Of a stretch of 64,000 bases of DNA, positions 50,304 through 59,447 are shown piece by piece (position 1 is the stretch's first letter; each line of letters begins with the position of its first letter). The DNA is taken from contig JAIBDY010000005.1 in NCBI GenBank assembly GCA_024685995.1, positions 1 to 64,000 on the forward strand, written 5' to 3'. The notes beneath the pieces are model-generated. The model did not search any database. It was not told the DNA's origin and worked only from the letters and a program-made list of their open reading frames with translations. Origin of the DNA: Piscirickettsiaceae bacterium (GTDB taxonomy: Bacteria; Pseudomonadota; Gammaproteobacteria; Nitrosococcales; Methylophagaceae). Both the position numbers and the translations under genes were made by a program.

Positions 50304-52214
50304 ATGACCGTTGATGCACATAAAGAAACTTTAGGTTTTCAGACTGAAGTCACCCAATTATTGGATCTGATGATCCACTCGCTCTACAGCAATAAAGAAA
50401 TTTTTATGCGTGAGCTGATTTCTAACGCAGCAGATGCGTCTGATAAATTACGTTTCGAAGCACTTTCTGATGATGCACTGTATGAAGATGATGCGACGCT
50501 AAAAATCAAAGTCGCTTTTGACGAAAACGCGAAGACCATCACCATTACCGATAATGGTATTGGTATGAATCGCCAAGAAGTGATTGAGAATATCGGTACC
50601 ATTGCGAACTCGGGTACCAAGAAATTCTTCGACAAAATGACCGGCGATCAATCCAAAGACTCACAATTGATTGGTCAGTTTGGTGTCGGTTTTTATTCGG
50701 CCTTTATTGTGGCTGACAAAGTCACATTGAAAACACGTCGAGCGGGACTAACAGCAGAACATGGCGTGGAATGGCAGTCGGAAGGCAAAGGTGAATTCAC
50801 CATTGAAACGATAGAAAAACCAAGCCGTGGTACCGAAGTCACATTACATTTGCGTGAAGATCAGGCTGAGTTTTTGAACGGTTGGCGTTTAAGAAACTGT
50901 ATCACCAAATATTCGGATCATATTGACTTGCCGATCATGATGGCGAAAGAGCCTGTACCGGATGAAGACGGTAAAATTGATGAAAGCGTTGTACTTGAAG
51001 ATGAAACGGTGAATAAGGCTACGGCGTTATGGACCTTATCTAAAGGTGAAATCAGCGAGGAGCAATACCAAGAATTTTACAAACAAATTTCGCATGACTT
51101 CCAAGATCCATTAACGTGGAGTCACAATAAAGTTGAAGGAAAAACGGAATATACCTCTTTATTATATATTCCTTCAAAAGCGCCGTTTGATCTTTGGGAT
51201 CGTGAACGTACACACGGCTTAAAACTGTATGTGAAACGGGTGTTCATCATGGAAGATGCTGAACAATTAATGCCACGTTACCTGCGTTTTATTCGGGGTG
51301 TGATTGATACCAATGATTTGCCATTAAATGTGTCGCGTGAAATCCTACAAGGTAGTAAAACCATTGATAGCATTCGGGCAGCCTCGGTCAAAAAAGTGCT
51401 CAGTGAATTAGCCAAAATGCAAAAAAATGATGCTGAGAAATACGCGACATTCTGGCAAGAGTTTGGCCAAGTGATCAAAGAAGGCCCTGGCGAAGACTTT
51501 GCTAATAAAGAAGCTTTGGCGAAACTGATGTTGTTCTCAAGTACAGAAACCGGTAGTCAAGAACAGACGGTATCGTTGGCTGATTATGTTAGCCGAATGA
51601 AAGACAAGCAAGATAAGATCTATTTCATTACCGCCGAAAGTTTTGCTGCTGCAAAAAATAGCCCCCATTTAGAAGTGTTCCGTAAGAAAGGCATTGAAGT
51701 TTTATTGCTCGCGGAGCGTGTCGATGAATGGTTGACTAATTCATTGACAGAGTTCGATGGCAAATCGCTTCAATCTGTAGCGAAAGGTGACCTCGATTTA
51801 GGTGAGCTGGCTGACGAAGAAGAGAAAAAAGCACAAGAGGAGACGGATAAAAACTTTGCTGATTTAGTCGAACGCATTAAAGCGAGCTTAGATGATAAGG
51901 TGAAAGAAGTGCGTATCACCCATCGTTTAACAGATTCGCCAGCATGTCTGGTTGTCGATGAGATGGATATGAGTGCGAATCTTGAACGTATGCTAAAAGC
52001 AGCGGGTCAACAAGTCGGTGGGACTAAGCCTATTTTTGAAATCAATCCAGAACATCCGATGGTGGTGCGCTTGAAAGATGAATCAGATGAAGGGCGCTTC
52101 GGTGATTGGTCATCGATCTTATTTGATCAAGCACTATTGGCCGAAGGTGGGCAATTGGAAGATCCAGCCAGTTACGTCAAACGCTTAAATACCTTGTTGT
52201 TACAAGTTGCTTAG
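50304..52214 (+). CDS. htpG: Chaperone protein HtpG (Hsp90)
   Basis: This is a cytosolic ATP-dependent chaperone. The 636-residue protein has the GHKL ATPase domain ([33 protein letters not shown]), the middle domain with the catalytic-arginine loop region ([11 protein letters not shown]), and a C-terminal dimerisation domain. GGAGG precedes the ATG. Transcription should be heat-induced through the sigma-32 promoter upstream, and a terminator follows. Confidence 0.98.
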   Translation: MTVDAHKETLGFQTEVTQLLDLMIHSLYSNKEIFMRELISNAADASDKLRFEALSDDALYEDDATLKIKVAFDENAKTITITDNGIGMNRQEVIENIGTIANSGTKKFFDKMTGDQSKDSQLIGQFGVGFYSAFIVADKVTLKTRRAGLTAEHGVEWQSEGKGEFTIETIEKPSRGTEVTLHLREDQAEFLNGWRLRNCITKYSDHIDLPIMMAKEPVPDEDGKIDESVVLEDETVNKATALWTLSKGEISEEQYQEFYKQISHDFQDPLTWSHNKVEGKTEYTSLLYIPSKAPFDLWDRERTHGLKLYVKRVFIMEDAEQLMPRYLRFIRGVIDTNDLPLNVSREILQGSKTIDSIRAASVKKVLSELAKMQKNDAEKYATFWQEFGQVIKEGPGEDFANKEALAKLMLFSSTETGSQEQTVSLADYVSRMKDKQDKIYFITAESFAAAKNSPHLEVFRKKGIEVLLLAERVDEWLTNSLTEFDGKSLQSVAKGDLDLGELADEEEKKAQEETDKNFADLVERIKASLDDKVKEVRITHRLTDSPACLVVDEMDMSANLERMLKAAGQQVGGTKPIFEINPEHPMVVRLKDESDEGRFGDWSSILFDQALLAEGGQLEDPASYVKRLNTLLLQVA

Positions 52215-52286
52215 TTGGAACGCATAATGATTCTGTGGTGATGTGGTGTTTGTATCACGTTATTGACTGAACCAGAAAGCAAACAA

Positions 52287-52320
52287 TGCTGGTCATCGAA
52301 AGGTGACCAGCATTTTTTTT
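52287..52320 (+). terminator. Rho-independent terminator after htpG
   Basis: ATGCTGGTCA pairs with TGACCAGCAT across an eight-base loop and is followed by a T-run, about 75 bases after the htpG stop. Confidence 0.94.
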
Positions 52321-52409
52321 GACAAACTGTGCGCAAAAACATGGCGCTAACGACACGTTTTCAGTCAGGAGTGGAGGCTAAAGCGAGCACAGAAAAATCA
52401 GTACACTTT

Positions 52410-52442
52410 ATTATATAAGGTATATGATATACCTTATATAAT
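52410..52442. promoter_or_regulatory. 33-base near-perfect palindrome upstream of the dehalogenase-like gene
   Basis: The left arm (TTATATAAGGTATAT, 52411-52425) is the exact reverse complement of the right arm (52427-52441) about one central G; a further A/T pair extends it to 52410-52442. It lies 186 bases before the gene start. A dimeric repressor operator is the simplest reading. No regulator gene is adjacent. Confidence 0.7.
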
Positions 52443-52534
52443 TGAATATGATTGATAATCGCCTGAAGGCTGACTGAAATGAGCAAGATGGTGTATCGAT
52501 CTGGTTCGGCGATACAGGACACTTTACTTGTAAA

Positions 52535-52594
52535 CGCTTAGTCCTAACACCAGTCTGGACTAAGCGCGAGATAAACCACCCTAAAGATAAGGTG
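52535..52594 (+). other. Two hairpins in the leader of the dehalogenase-like gene
   Basis: CGCTTAGTCC (52535-52544) pairs perfectly with GGACTAAGCG (52557-52566). A second hairpin, CCACC and GGTGG around 52576-52594, follows directly. Neither has a T-run. Together they could form a structured 5' leader just upstream of the GGGAGG ribosome site. Confidence 0.6.
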
Positions 52595-52627
52595 GCGAGC
52601 TAGGGGACTAGGCGGGAGGTTTCAAGC

Positions 52628-53569
52628 ATGAATACAAGCAATAATATATCAGCGACATTTTCATTCGAATCTCACTTTGTGGACATAAATGGCAGTAAAC
52701 TACACTATGTGGACGAAGGCGAAGGGGATCCGATACTTTTTTTACATGGCAACGGTTGCTCGTCCTATATATGGCGTAACATCATTCCTCATGTCAGCCC
52801 GGTAGCGCGATGTATCGCCCTTGATTTGGTTGGGATGGGCAAGTCGGATAAACCTGATATTGCGTACCGCTTTGTGGATCATTACGCCTATGTAAAAGGA
52901 TTTATTGAAGCCTTGGGCTTCAATAACCTTGTTCTAGTGCTTCACGATTGGGGGGCGGCATTGGGCTTTCACTATGCAATGAATTATCCCGAAAAAATTA
53001 AGGGGTTGGCGTTTACCGCCGATGCCATGTTTACCCCCATTGGCAGTTGGGATCAGTTTACTCAACAACAGAAAGCGCTTTTTCAAGCGTTCCGAACACC
53101 AGAAACGGGTTGGGACATGGTGGTTAATCAAAACCTGTTTATGGACAAGGTCATCCCTGGTGGCATAGTGCGTAAACTGTCGCAACAAGAGATGGATTGT
53201 TACCAAGCTCCTTTTTCCGATCCGGCTAGCCGCACACCGTTGTGGCGGTGGCCACAGGAGTTACCCATCGAAGGTGATCCCGCGGATGTGACCGAGATTG
53301 TTGAATGTTATGGCAGCAAACTGAAACAGTCCGATCTGCCCAAGCTATTACTACATGCCACACTGCCTCAGGACGTACGACCTGTACCCATGTCGGGCGT
53401 AATTGACGCCTCGTTGACCAATGCCAAGAAGCATCCAGCAGTCGACTGGTGTGCTGAGCATCTTAAAAACACAACGGCAGTGAATATTGGTATCGGTATT
53501 CATTACGTCCAAGAAGACGATCCACACCAGATCGGCCGAGCGCTAAGTCAGTGGCTTAGTACGTTGTAG
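52628..53569 (+). CDS. Haloalkane-dehalogenase-like alpha/beta-hydrolase
   Basis: This 313-residue protein looks like the DhaA/LinB (HLD-II) group. The halide-stabilising Asn42 is in LHGNGCSSYIW, the nucleophile Asp107 with halide-binding Trp108 is in LVLHDWGAALGFHYA, and the catalytic His292 is in GIGIHYVQEDDPHQIG. The cap region has LFQAFRTPETGW and PLWRWPQELPI as in DhaA. The usual catalytic Glu after strand 6 (MEFIRP-type motif) is not conserved: the segment reads TADAMFTP, with two extra residues. Asp132 may replace it. GGGAGG precedes the ATG. Alkyl halides are the likely substrates by family, but activity is unproven. Confidence 0.85.
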   Translation: MNTSNNISATFSFESHFVDINGSKLHYVDEGEGDPILFLHGNGCSSYIWRNIIPHVSPVARCIALDLVGMGKSDKPDIAYRFVDHYAYVKGFIEALGFNNLVLVLHDWGAALGFHYAMNYPEKIKGLAFTADAMFTPIGSWDQFTQQQKALFQAFRTPETGWDMVVNQNLFMDKVIPGGIVRKLSQQEMDCYQAPFSDPASRTPLWRWPQELPIEGDPADVTEIVECYGSKLKQSDLPKLLLHATLPQDVRPVPMSGVIDASLTNAKKHPAVDWCAEHLKNTTAVNIGIGIHYVQEDDPHQIGRALSQWLSTL

Positions 53570-53717
53570 CACTAATACGAGACCCGATTAGGAATGGCCG
53601 ATGACTCGGCAACACTGCGTGTTAGGCTTGATGTGTAAGCAGGCCGTCATTGATGGAGCAGATAAGGTAAAATATTGGGCATGGCACGATATCCAGTATT
53701 TTTTTTTGGAAAAATTT

Positions 53718-54653
53718 ATGAGTGAAAGTAGTGAGTATGGCGAAGCCTTGCCGTTCCAGTCTGATAATTTACAACGCTTTATTTTTGATAATGCCGAAAT
53801 CCGCGGTGAGTGGGTGCATCTGCATGAAACATGGCAACAGGTGATATCTCGCCGTGCGTATCCAGAAGCGATACAAAACTTGTTGGGTCAAATGATGGCT
53901 GCAGCAGGCTTATTAGCCGCCACGGTTAAGATGGATGGCCGTTTAGTATTACAAATCAAATCGACAGGGCCTGTGAGTTTGATGATGGTCGAATGTACGA
54001 GCCAACATACTTTACGTGCGTTTGCACAATGGGATGAAGCGGAAATTGAAATTGCAACCGATGCGAGTCTAGCGGATCTCACCGGTGAAGGGACACTGGC
54101 GATCACGATTGAAGTGAATGGCGCGAACAAACCTTATCAAGGTATTGTCAGTTTAAATGGTGGTTCTATTGCGGAATTGCTAGAAACCTATTTTAGACAA
54201 TCTGAGCAATTGGATACCCGGGTTTGGTTGGCAGCAAATGCCCAATCTGTGGCTGGTTTATTAATACAACAATTACCTTCAGCCGAGCAAAATAATGAGC
54301 AAGAAGAGGAGTCTTGGTCTCGGATCAGTCAATTGTCAGCGACGGTGACCGGTGCTGAATTATTGGATTTGGGGGCCGGCACCTTATTACATCGTTTATT
54401 TCATGAAGAAGAATGCCGCCTTTTGACGTCGACCGAATTGACGTTTTCGTGTAGCTGTTCGCGCCAACGTGTTGCCAATACGATTAGTTTATTGGGACAG
54501 CAAGACGCGATGGACTTGGTTGAAGAACAAGGTAATATTGAAGTGGCTTGTGAATTTTGCAATGAACACTATTATTTCGATAAAGCCGATGTCGTATTGA
54601 TTTTTACAGAAGCGGGTATTAGTACGATTTTTGATTCCAAAACGTTACACTAG
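53718..54653 (+). CDS. hslO: Redox-regulated chaperone Hsp33
   Basis: This is a holdase chaperone activated by oxidation and unfolding. The start at 53718 (MSESSEYGE) gives 311 residues; the longer reading from 53601 adds an atypical extension. The zinc-binding redox switch has Cys245-x-Cys247 (FSCSCSRQR) and Cys278-x2-Cys281 (ACEFCNEHYYF). The core shows AYPEAIQNLLGQMMAAAGLLAATVK and DGRLVLQIKSTGPVSLMMVE. It precedes sqr by 30 bases. Confidence 0.95.
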   Translation: MSESSEYGEALPFQSDNLQRFIFDNAEIRGEWVHLHETWQQVISRRAYPEAIQNLLGQMMAAAGLLAATVKMDGRLVLQIKSTGPVSLMMVECTSQHTLRAFAQWDEAEIEIATDASLADLTGEGTLAITIEVNGANKPYQGIVSLNGGSIAELLETYFRQSEQLDTRVWLAANAQSVAGLLIQQLPSAEQNNEQEEESWSRISQLSATVTGAELLDLGAGTLLHRLFHEEECRLLTSTELTFSCSCSRQRVANTISLLGQQDAMDLVEEQGNIEVACEFCNEHYYFDKADVVLIFTEAGISTIFDSKTLH

Positions 54654-54683
54654 AGGACGTGTTGGTCGCTTAAGGGAGTTAAT

Positions 54684-55955
54684 ATGGCGCATATCATTAT
54701 TATAGGTGCAAGTACGGGCGGATTGCCCTCTGCCTATGAGATACGTGCCTTGTTGGATGACAGTCATCAAGTGACCGTGGTGTCGGATACGCCGATTTTT
54801 CACTTTGTGCCAAGTAATCCTTGGATTGCGACGGGCTTTCGCAATCGATCAGACATTAGCCTAGAGATTGATCACTATTTGGCAGCCAAAAATATCGCGT
54901 TTTCAGCTGCTGGTGTCGTTGCCATACGGCCTGAACAAAACCAATTACGCTTGGGTGATGACACGGTTTTGGATTATGATTATTTGATTGTGGCCACGGG
55001 GCCAAAACTGGCTTTTGATGAAATCGAAGGCTTAGGGCCTGCGGGCTATACCGAGTCGATTTGTACGCTAGAGCATGCCGAACAAGCCCATGTCGCTTGG
55101 CAAGCCTTTATGCAAAATCCTGGACCCATTGTGGTGGGCGCTGTGCAAGGCGCATCGTGCTATGGCCCAGCTTATGAGTATGCCTTGATGATGAGCCATG
55201 CATTGCGTCAAGCGAAAATCCGTGATCAAGTACCGATGACCTTTGTGACGGCAGAACCCTATATTGGCCATTTGGGGATGGCGGGTGTTGGCGATTCAAA
55301 AGGGCTGATCGAGTCCGAGTTTCGAAAGCATGATATCAAGTGGATCACCAATGCTCGAATCACCGAAGTCGAGGATGGGATACTGCATGTTGAACAAGTG
55401 GACTCACAAGCAGAACTCGTTAAAATGCATGCTTTACCTTTTAATTACGCCATGATGTTACCGGCTTTTAAAGGCGTCGACTGTGTCGCTAATTTGGGTG
55501 GCGAAGTGGTTAATCAACGTGGTTTTTTAAACGTTGATCAATATCAACGCTCGCTCATTTATTCCAATATTTTTGGGGTTGGTGTTTGCATTGCGATTCC
55601 GCCGATAGAAGAAACGCCATTACCTGTCGGGGCACCCAAAACAGGGTATATGATTGAAAGCATGGCAACGGCCGCAGTACAGAACATCAAGGCTTATATT
55701 GATGGTCGCGAACCCGAGACGATTGCGACATGGAACGCGGTTTGTTTGGCCGATCTGGGTGGCACTGGCGCTGCCTTTATCGCGCTGCCTCAAATCCCAC
55801 CACGCAATACAGCGTGGACGAAAAAAGGGAAATGGGTGCGTTGGGCTAAAATCGCTTACGAAAAATACTTTATTCACAAAGTGAAAGTGGGATCGCCAGA
55901 ACCGGTCTATGAAAAATCGATACTAAAATTATTGGGCGTGAACAAAACGAAATAA
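54684..55955 (+). CDS. sqr: Sulfide:quinone oxidoreductase, type I
   Basis: This membrane-associated flavoprotein oxidises sulfide to polysulfide and reduces quinone. The 423-residue protein has the N-terminal FAD fold (IIIIGASTGGLPSAYEIR) and all three cysteines of the Acidithiobacillus-type enzyme: Cys127 (ESICTLEHA), Cys159 (GASCYGPAYEY) and Cys354 (NAVCLADLGGTG). VGVCIAIPPIEETPLPVGAPKTGYMIES and the C-terminal KKGKWVRWAKIAYEKYF amphipathic region also match. AAGGGAG precedes the ATG. It could detoxify sulfide or support chemolithotrophic energy gain. Confidence 0.93.
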   Translation: MAHIIIIGASTGGLPSAYEIRALLDDSHQVTVVSDTPIFHFVPSNPWIATGFRNRSDISLEIDHYLAAKNIAFSAAGVVAIRPEQNQLRLGDDTVLDYDYLIVATGPKLAFDEIEGLGPAGYTESICTLEHAEQAHVAWQAFMQNPGPIVVGAVQGASCYGPAYEYALMMSHALRQAKIRDQVPMTFVTAEPYIGHLGMAGVGDSKGLIESEFRKHDIKWITNARITEVEDGILHVEQVDSQAELVKMHALPFNYAMMLPAFKGVDCVANLGGEVVNQRGFLNVDQYQRSLIYSNIFGVGVCIAIPPIEETPLPVGAPKTGYMIESMATAAVQNIKAYIDGREPETIATWNAVCLADLGGTGAAFIALPQIPPRNTAWTKKGKWVRWAKIAYEKYFIHKVKVGSPEPVYEKSILKLLGVNKTK

Positions 55956-56023
55956 CAGATTTATTATATTGTTATTATATTGCTATTAAAAGAAACGCAC
56001 ATTGTGCCTAGAAAGGTGGAAAT

Positions 56024-56503
56024 ATGAGTGAAGATGGAATTTGGGATGATGGCGAATGGATAAGCTGGAGTGAAATAAATGGCTATCTGTATGAATCGCA
56101 ACTTAAACCTGAATTTCCAGAGGCAGACATCAAGATAGTCAGCGTATTTGAAGAGTTAGTCGTCACGGCGACTGACTATAAAGAGTTAACGGGACGTTAT
56201 CTACAGATTTGGGGTGAGCTCGGAGAACTGTACGCAGAGATAAAATATGGCTTGAATCGGCATCGACCTGGGTCGGTGGGCTCCGATGGCAAGCTCGGGA
56301 ATGATTTCGTTGAAGTTAAAACCATCTCTCCAGAAAAAAATAATGAAATAGTCCAAGTCAAACGTTCTGGCAATTTCAATAAGTTACTTGTGGTTAAAAT
56401 TAGCGAAAAATTTGATTTTGAATCGCGGCTAATCGATCGCAAAAAACTCAAAAAAGGCACGGGTAAGTATGCTAAAGCATCATGGAATGGAAGCACGGAC
56501 TAG
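56024..56503 (+). CDS. Small protein with a possible PD-(D/E)xK nuclease core
   Basis: This 159-residue acidic protein is not one I can name. The centre reads GELGELYAEIKYGL, then GSDGKLGNDFVEVKTISPEKNNEIVQVKRSG and KLLVVKIS. An Asp followed by Glu-Val-Lys on a beta strand, preceded by a Glu helix, is the layout of restriction-endonuclease-like folds. A GGTGG site precedes the ATG. No methyltransferase or toxin-antitoxin partner is adjacent. The nuclease idea is inference. Confidence 0.6.
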   Translation: MSEDGIWDDGEWISWSEINGYLYESQLKPEFPEADIKIVSVFEELVVTATDYKELTGRYLQIWGELGELYAEIKYGLNRHRPGSVGSDGKLGNDFVEVKTISPEKNNEIVQVKRSGNFNKLLVVKISEKFDFESRLIDRKKLKKGTGKYAKASWNGSTD

Positions 56504-56835
56504 CACATAAGGTAGTTAATGGTGCGGGCAAACTGAGTTATCAATCGACAAGCAAGCCTTCTTTTTCCAGCGCTGCAATTAGGCCCTGTTATGTGGTGAT
56601 GCTTGCTATAACCATATCTTGATATTAAGTGTGAATTGGGTCATGCCTCTCAACAATAAAACCTAATCTAGGTAAATTAAAAATTTATGTGAGCCATATT
56701 CCAAATATGCCAATAAGTTGTGTAAGTGTTTGATTAGGCTCTCTTCTATCTGTACAATCTGCAACTTATACAATGTTACTTAAGCTAATAATAAGTCGTT
56801 AAGACGGCGTAGATTTTTCTTTTAAAGAAGGCAAA
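56504..56835. other. Gene-poor stretch before the cytidylyltransferase
   Basis: No gene is recognised in these 332 bases. A 15-codon minus-strand tail (stop at 56541-56543; QGLIAALEKEGLLVD) looks like the end of a lost protein, bounded by another stop. The base composition is AT-rich near the next gene, where a promoter is expected. Confidence 0.4.
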
Positions 56836-57564
56836 ATGATAACGAAAAATGGGACTCAACAGCGTATCACAGCCGTAATACTGACGGGCGGATCGGGTTC
56901 AAGAATGCAACGTGAAGGCGTGCCAAAGCAATTTATTGAAATTATTGGGAAACCAATTTTCATTCATTGTTTGGAAATCTATCAGAATATGTCTCTTGTT
57001 GATGAAATCGTGCTAGTGATTGATGAAAAATATAGACCTCTTTATAACGAAGAATTAAAAAAATACCCTACCCCGAAGTTGAAACAAATTGTTTCCGGTG
57101 GAAAGTATCGTCACGAATCGGTGCAAAATGGTGTAAATGCAGTATCGCATGACGAAGGGTTGATTATCATTCAAAACGGCGTGAATCCAACGACATCACC
57201 AGAAACCATTAAGTTGTGTATCAATAGGGCGACCACGTTTCCAGCAGTGTCTGCCTATGTACCCGCATTCCATGCCGTCTTTCTAAGTAATGAGGACGAT
57301 ACCTTAGACAAAGTCTATGATCGTAAAATGCTCAGTTATACCGTTGATCCTCAGGTGTATGACACTTCAGTGATTAAGGAGGCGTTAAGCGAAGTCGGCG
57401 CATCAGAAAAAGATTTGCCCATCGTGGAGTTAGTGAAGGAAGCTGGTCATCAGGTCTCGTTGATTTTGTCAGATATGTCCAACCATAAAATAACCAATAG
57501 TCATGATCTCGCTTATGTCAGTGATGTCTTAAGAACGCGCCGCCAAGTACATGAAAACATATAG
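56836..57564 (+). CDS. IspD/TarI-like cytidylyltransferase
   Basis: This 242-residue nucleotidyltransferase has the signature ILTGGSGSRMQREGVPKQFIEI and shares the IspD/TarI fold (IIIQNGVNPTTSPETI; HDLAYVSDVLR). True IspD has a charged QDAVRPF-type motif where this protein has QNGVNPT. With a CDP-glycerol-type transferase 14 bases downstream, a role in making a CDP-activated polyol for a surface polymer is more likely than isoprenoid synthesis. No TarJ-like reductase is present. Confidence 0.82.
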   Translation: MITKNGTQQRITAVILTGGSGSRMQREGVPKQFIEIIGKPIFIHCLEIYQNMSLVDEIVLVIDEKYRPLYNEELKKYPTPKLKQIVSGGKYRHESVQNGVNAVSHDEGLIIIQNGVNPTTSPETIKLCINRATTFPAVSAYVPAFHAVFLSNEDDTLDKVYDRKMLSYTVDPQVYDTSVIKEALSEVGASEKDLPIVELVKEAGHQVSLILSDMSNHKITNSHDLAYVSDVLRTRRQVHENI

Positions 57565-57578
57565 CTGCTGTCGTTAGA

Positions 57579-58715
57579 ATGATTGTTCGAAAAATAAAAG
57601 GACTTGTTCGAAAAATCGATAATAGCCTGATGAAGCGGTTGAGACGACGACGCTATATCGTCTTTAATGGTTCTTGTGCGATGAACTTTATTAATTTTCA
57701 GCCGATTTATGACCGACTAGTACAAGATGAGAATGTTGTTGTTTATGTCATGAATAGTGCAAATGATGACAATTTTTATACTCAATTTGGCATTCCATCA
57801 GAACAATTTCTTTCTCAAAAAGCAGCCGTATGGAAAAAGTGGGATCTTTATGTGGCGACAGACTTTTATCATGTTCGCTTCAAGCGAAAATTGAAAAGTA
57901 TCTTTATTAGTCATGGCGTCAGCCAAAAAAAGAATTTTGATAACGATAAAGCGTTTCTTAGTGGTAACAAGTTGCTCAAATTCGACAAGATCTTTTTTTC
58001 TTCTCAACAATTATATGATGATTTTCTGTTCGAGTTGGAAACCGAAGCCAGTCGACGAGCGGTATTATGCGGTTACCCACGACTCGATTATTTAGTGCAA
58101 ACGTCAGCGGATAAGACCGATGTGCGTCGAGAATTAGGTATTAACGATCAGCGCCCAATCATTATGTTCGCACCGACTTGGGGAGAATATGCTGCATTAA
58201 ATGCATTTGGAGAGGAAATTATCCAAGCACTGTCAGAACTTGACGCACATATTATTTTGAAATTTCATGACCATGCATTTAGTGATAAAGCGGTGAGAAA
58301 GAACAGAGTTGACTGGGCCCAACAACTTGAAGCTTATAAAAATGTGTCGAATGTCTATGTTATCCGGGACCGCGACAGTTACCCTTACATGAAAGCCTCC
58401 GATCTGATGGTGGCAGATTATGGTTCTATTGTGTTGGAATATCAGCTATTAAATAAACCGATAGTGTTTTTTAGCATAGAAAAGCATAACAATAGCGTTG
58501 TTAGTAATAAGGCGCTGTTGTCTTTATTAGAGCGCGCTTGTGTCACGATTTCTCAACCTTCTGACTTGAAAAGTGCGGTTAAGACTGGACTTGAAAAACC
58601 AGAACATGCTCGTAACCACTTTAAAACCGAATTGTGCGAACAATACTTTCTTAATGTCGGCCAAGCCACTGCTATAGCCGTTGATAATATTAATCTGTTA
58701 TTAGAAGAGGTATAA
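57579..58715 (+). CDS. CDP-glycerol glycerophosphotransferase family protein
   Basis: This 378-residue transferase resembles TagB/TagF-type enzymes that add polyol phosphates. The marks are ISHGVSQKKNF, GYPRLDYL, IIMFAPTWGEYA, LKFHDHAF, and KASDLMVADYGSIVLEYQLLNKPIVFF, the last being the nucleotide-binding region with Asp and Ser. A basic N-terminus (VRKIKGLVRKIDNSLMKRLRRRRY) suggests membrane-surface attachment. In Gram-negatives such genes decorate capsules or LPS with glycerol or ribitol phosphate. It forms a two-gene unit with the cytidylyltransferase. Confidence 0.88.
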   Translation: MIVRKIKGLVRKIDNSLMKRLRRRRYIVFNGSCAMNFINFQPIYDRLVQDENVVVYVMNSANDDNFYTQFGIPSEQFLSQKAAVWKKWDLYVATDFYHVRFKRKLKSIFISHGVSQKKNFDNDKAFLSGNKLLKFDKIFFSSQQLYDDFLFELETEASRRAVLCGYPRLDYLVQTSADKTDVRRELGINDQRPIIMFAPTWGEYAALNAFGEEIIQALSELDAHIILKFHDHAFSDKAVRKNRVDWAQQLEAYKNVSNVYVIRDRDSYPYMKASDLMVADYGSIVLEYQLLNKPIVFFSIEKHNNSVVSNKALLSLLERACVTISQPSDLKSAVKTGLEKPEHARNHFKTELCEQYFLNVGQATAIAVDNINLLLEEV

Positions 58716-58812
58716 GCACCGGATATGTTTATATTAAGGTGATTGCAATAGCCTAAGCCTAGAGCGATATCTAAGCCAATTGGTGTGATTAAGCAACAAT
58801 AAACTTGTTTTC

Positions 58813-59184
58813 TTAATGACAGTTTTGATTGAGCCCCAATTCTTTTTGTTTTTTCTTTGTTAAACCCAAAGAGACGAGGCGATGAGAATCTAATAGATAT
58901 TCTTTGAGTTCTTCGTCTGATATATCCGGTTCTTGGTGTTTTTGTAGCCATTTGAAACCGCGAGAAGCAAGGTAAGGCGCGGGTCTAAAGCCCGGTTCGT
59001 CTTTTAAAATATCGAAGTTTAGCGCCGAAGTTTTAAAGGTAAACGCTGGTTTATTGCCTTTTTCCCAGCCACCGATGGCAAACACTTTGCCGCCCACCTT
59101 CCAAACATGTGAGCCACCCCATTGAATGACGTAGGTTGTCGCGGGTAACGAGCGGCAAAAGTCATTGTATTCATCATAGGTCAT
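58813..59184 (-). CDS. MmcQ/YjbR family protein
   Basis: This 123-residue single-domain protein of the MmcQ/YjbR (DUF419) group has a CyaY-like fold in solved members and is often annotated as DNA-binding. The motifs VIQWGGSHVWKVGGKVFAIGGW, PAFTFKTS and PGFRPAPYLASRGFKWLQ are clear. No operon partner is evident. Its cellular role is not established. Confidence 0.87.
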   Translation of the reverse strand: MTYDEYNDFCRSLPATTYVIQWGGSHVWKVGGKVFAIGGWEKGNKPAFTFKTSALNFDILKDEPGFRPAPYLASRGFKWLQKHQEPDISDEELKEYLLDSHRLVSLGLTKKKQKELGLNQNCH

Positions 59185-59447
59185 CTTAGGCCTGCGCTAT
59201 TGATATTTTAGTCATTTAGTCAGTAAGGATACTTTACTCGATGAAAGCCTCGTGTCTTTACCAGATTTATGATGAAGTCTGGTTTGTACAGCAGTCTTTA
59301 GTCTTTAAGTCGGTCTTGTGTTTCTCTGCGGGCGTTTAAGACGAATAATATCTTTTGATGATTATTAATGCATTTATATTTCAGTTAGGTATAGTTTTAG
59401 GCCATAGGATTGTGTTGCTAGACTTATAAAGACGGACGAATAATGAC

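Noticed and set aside
52535-52566. Integron attC-like site
   Set aside because: The perfect stem lacks the RYYYAAC and GTTRRRY core boxes and the extrahelical bases, and there is no integrase or cassette array.
53601-53717. 39-residue N-terminal extension of Hsp33
   Set aside because: Not family-like; the ATG at 53718 gives the usual start and length.
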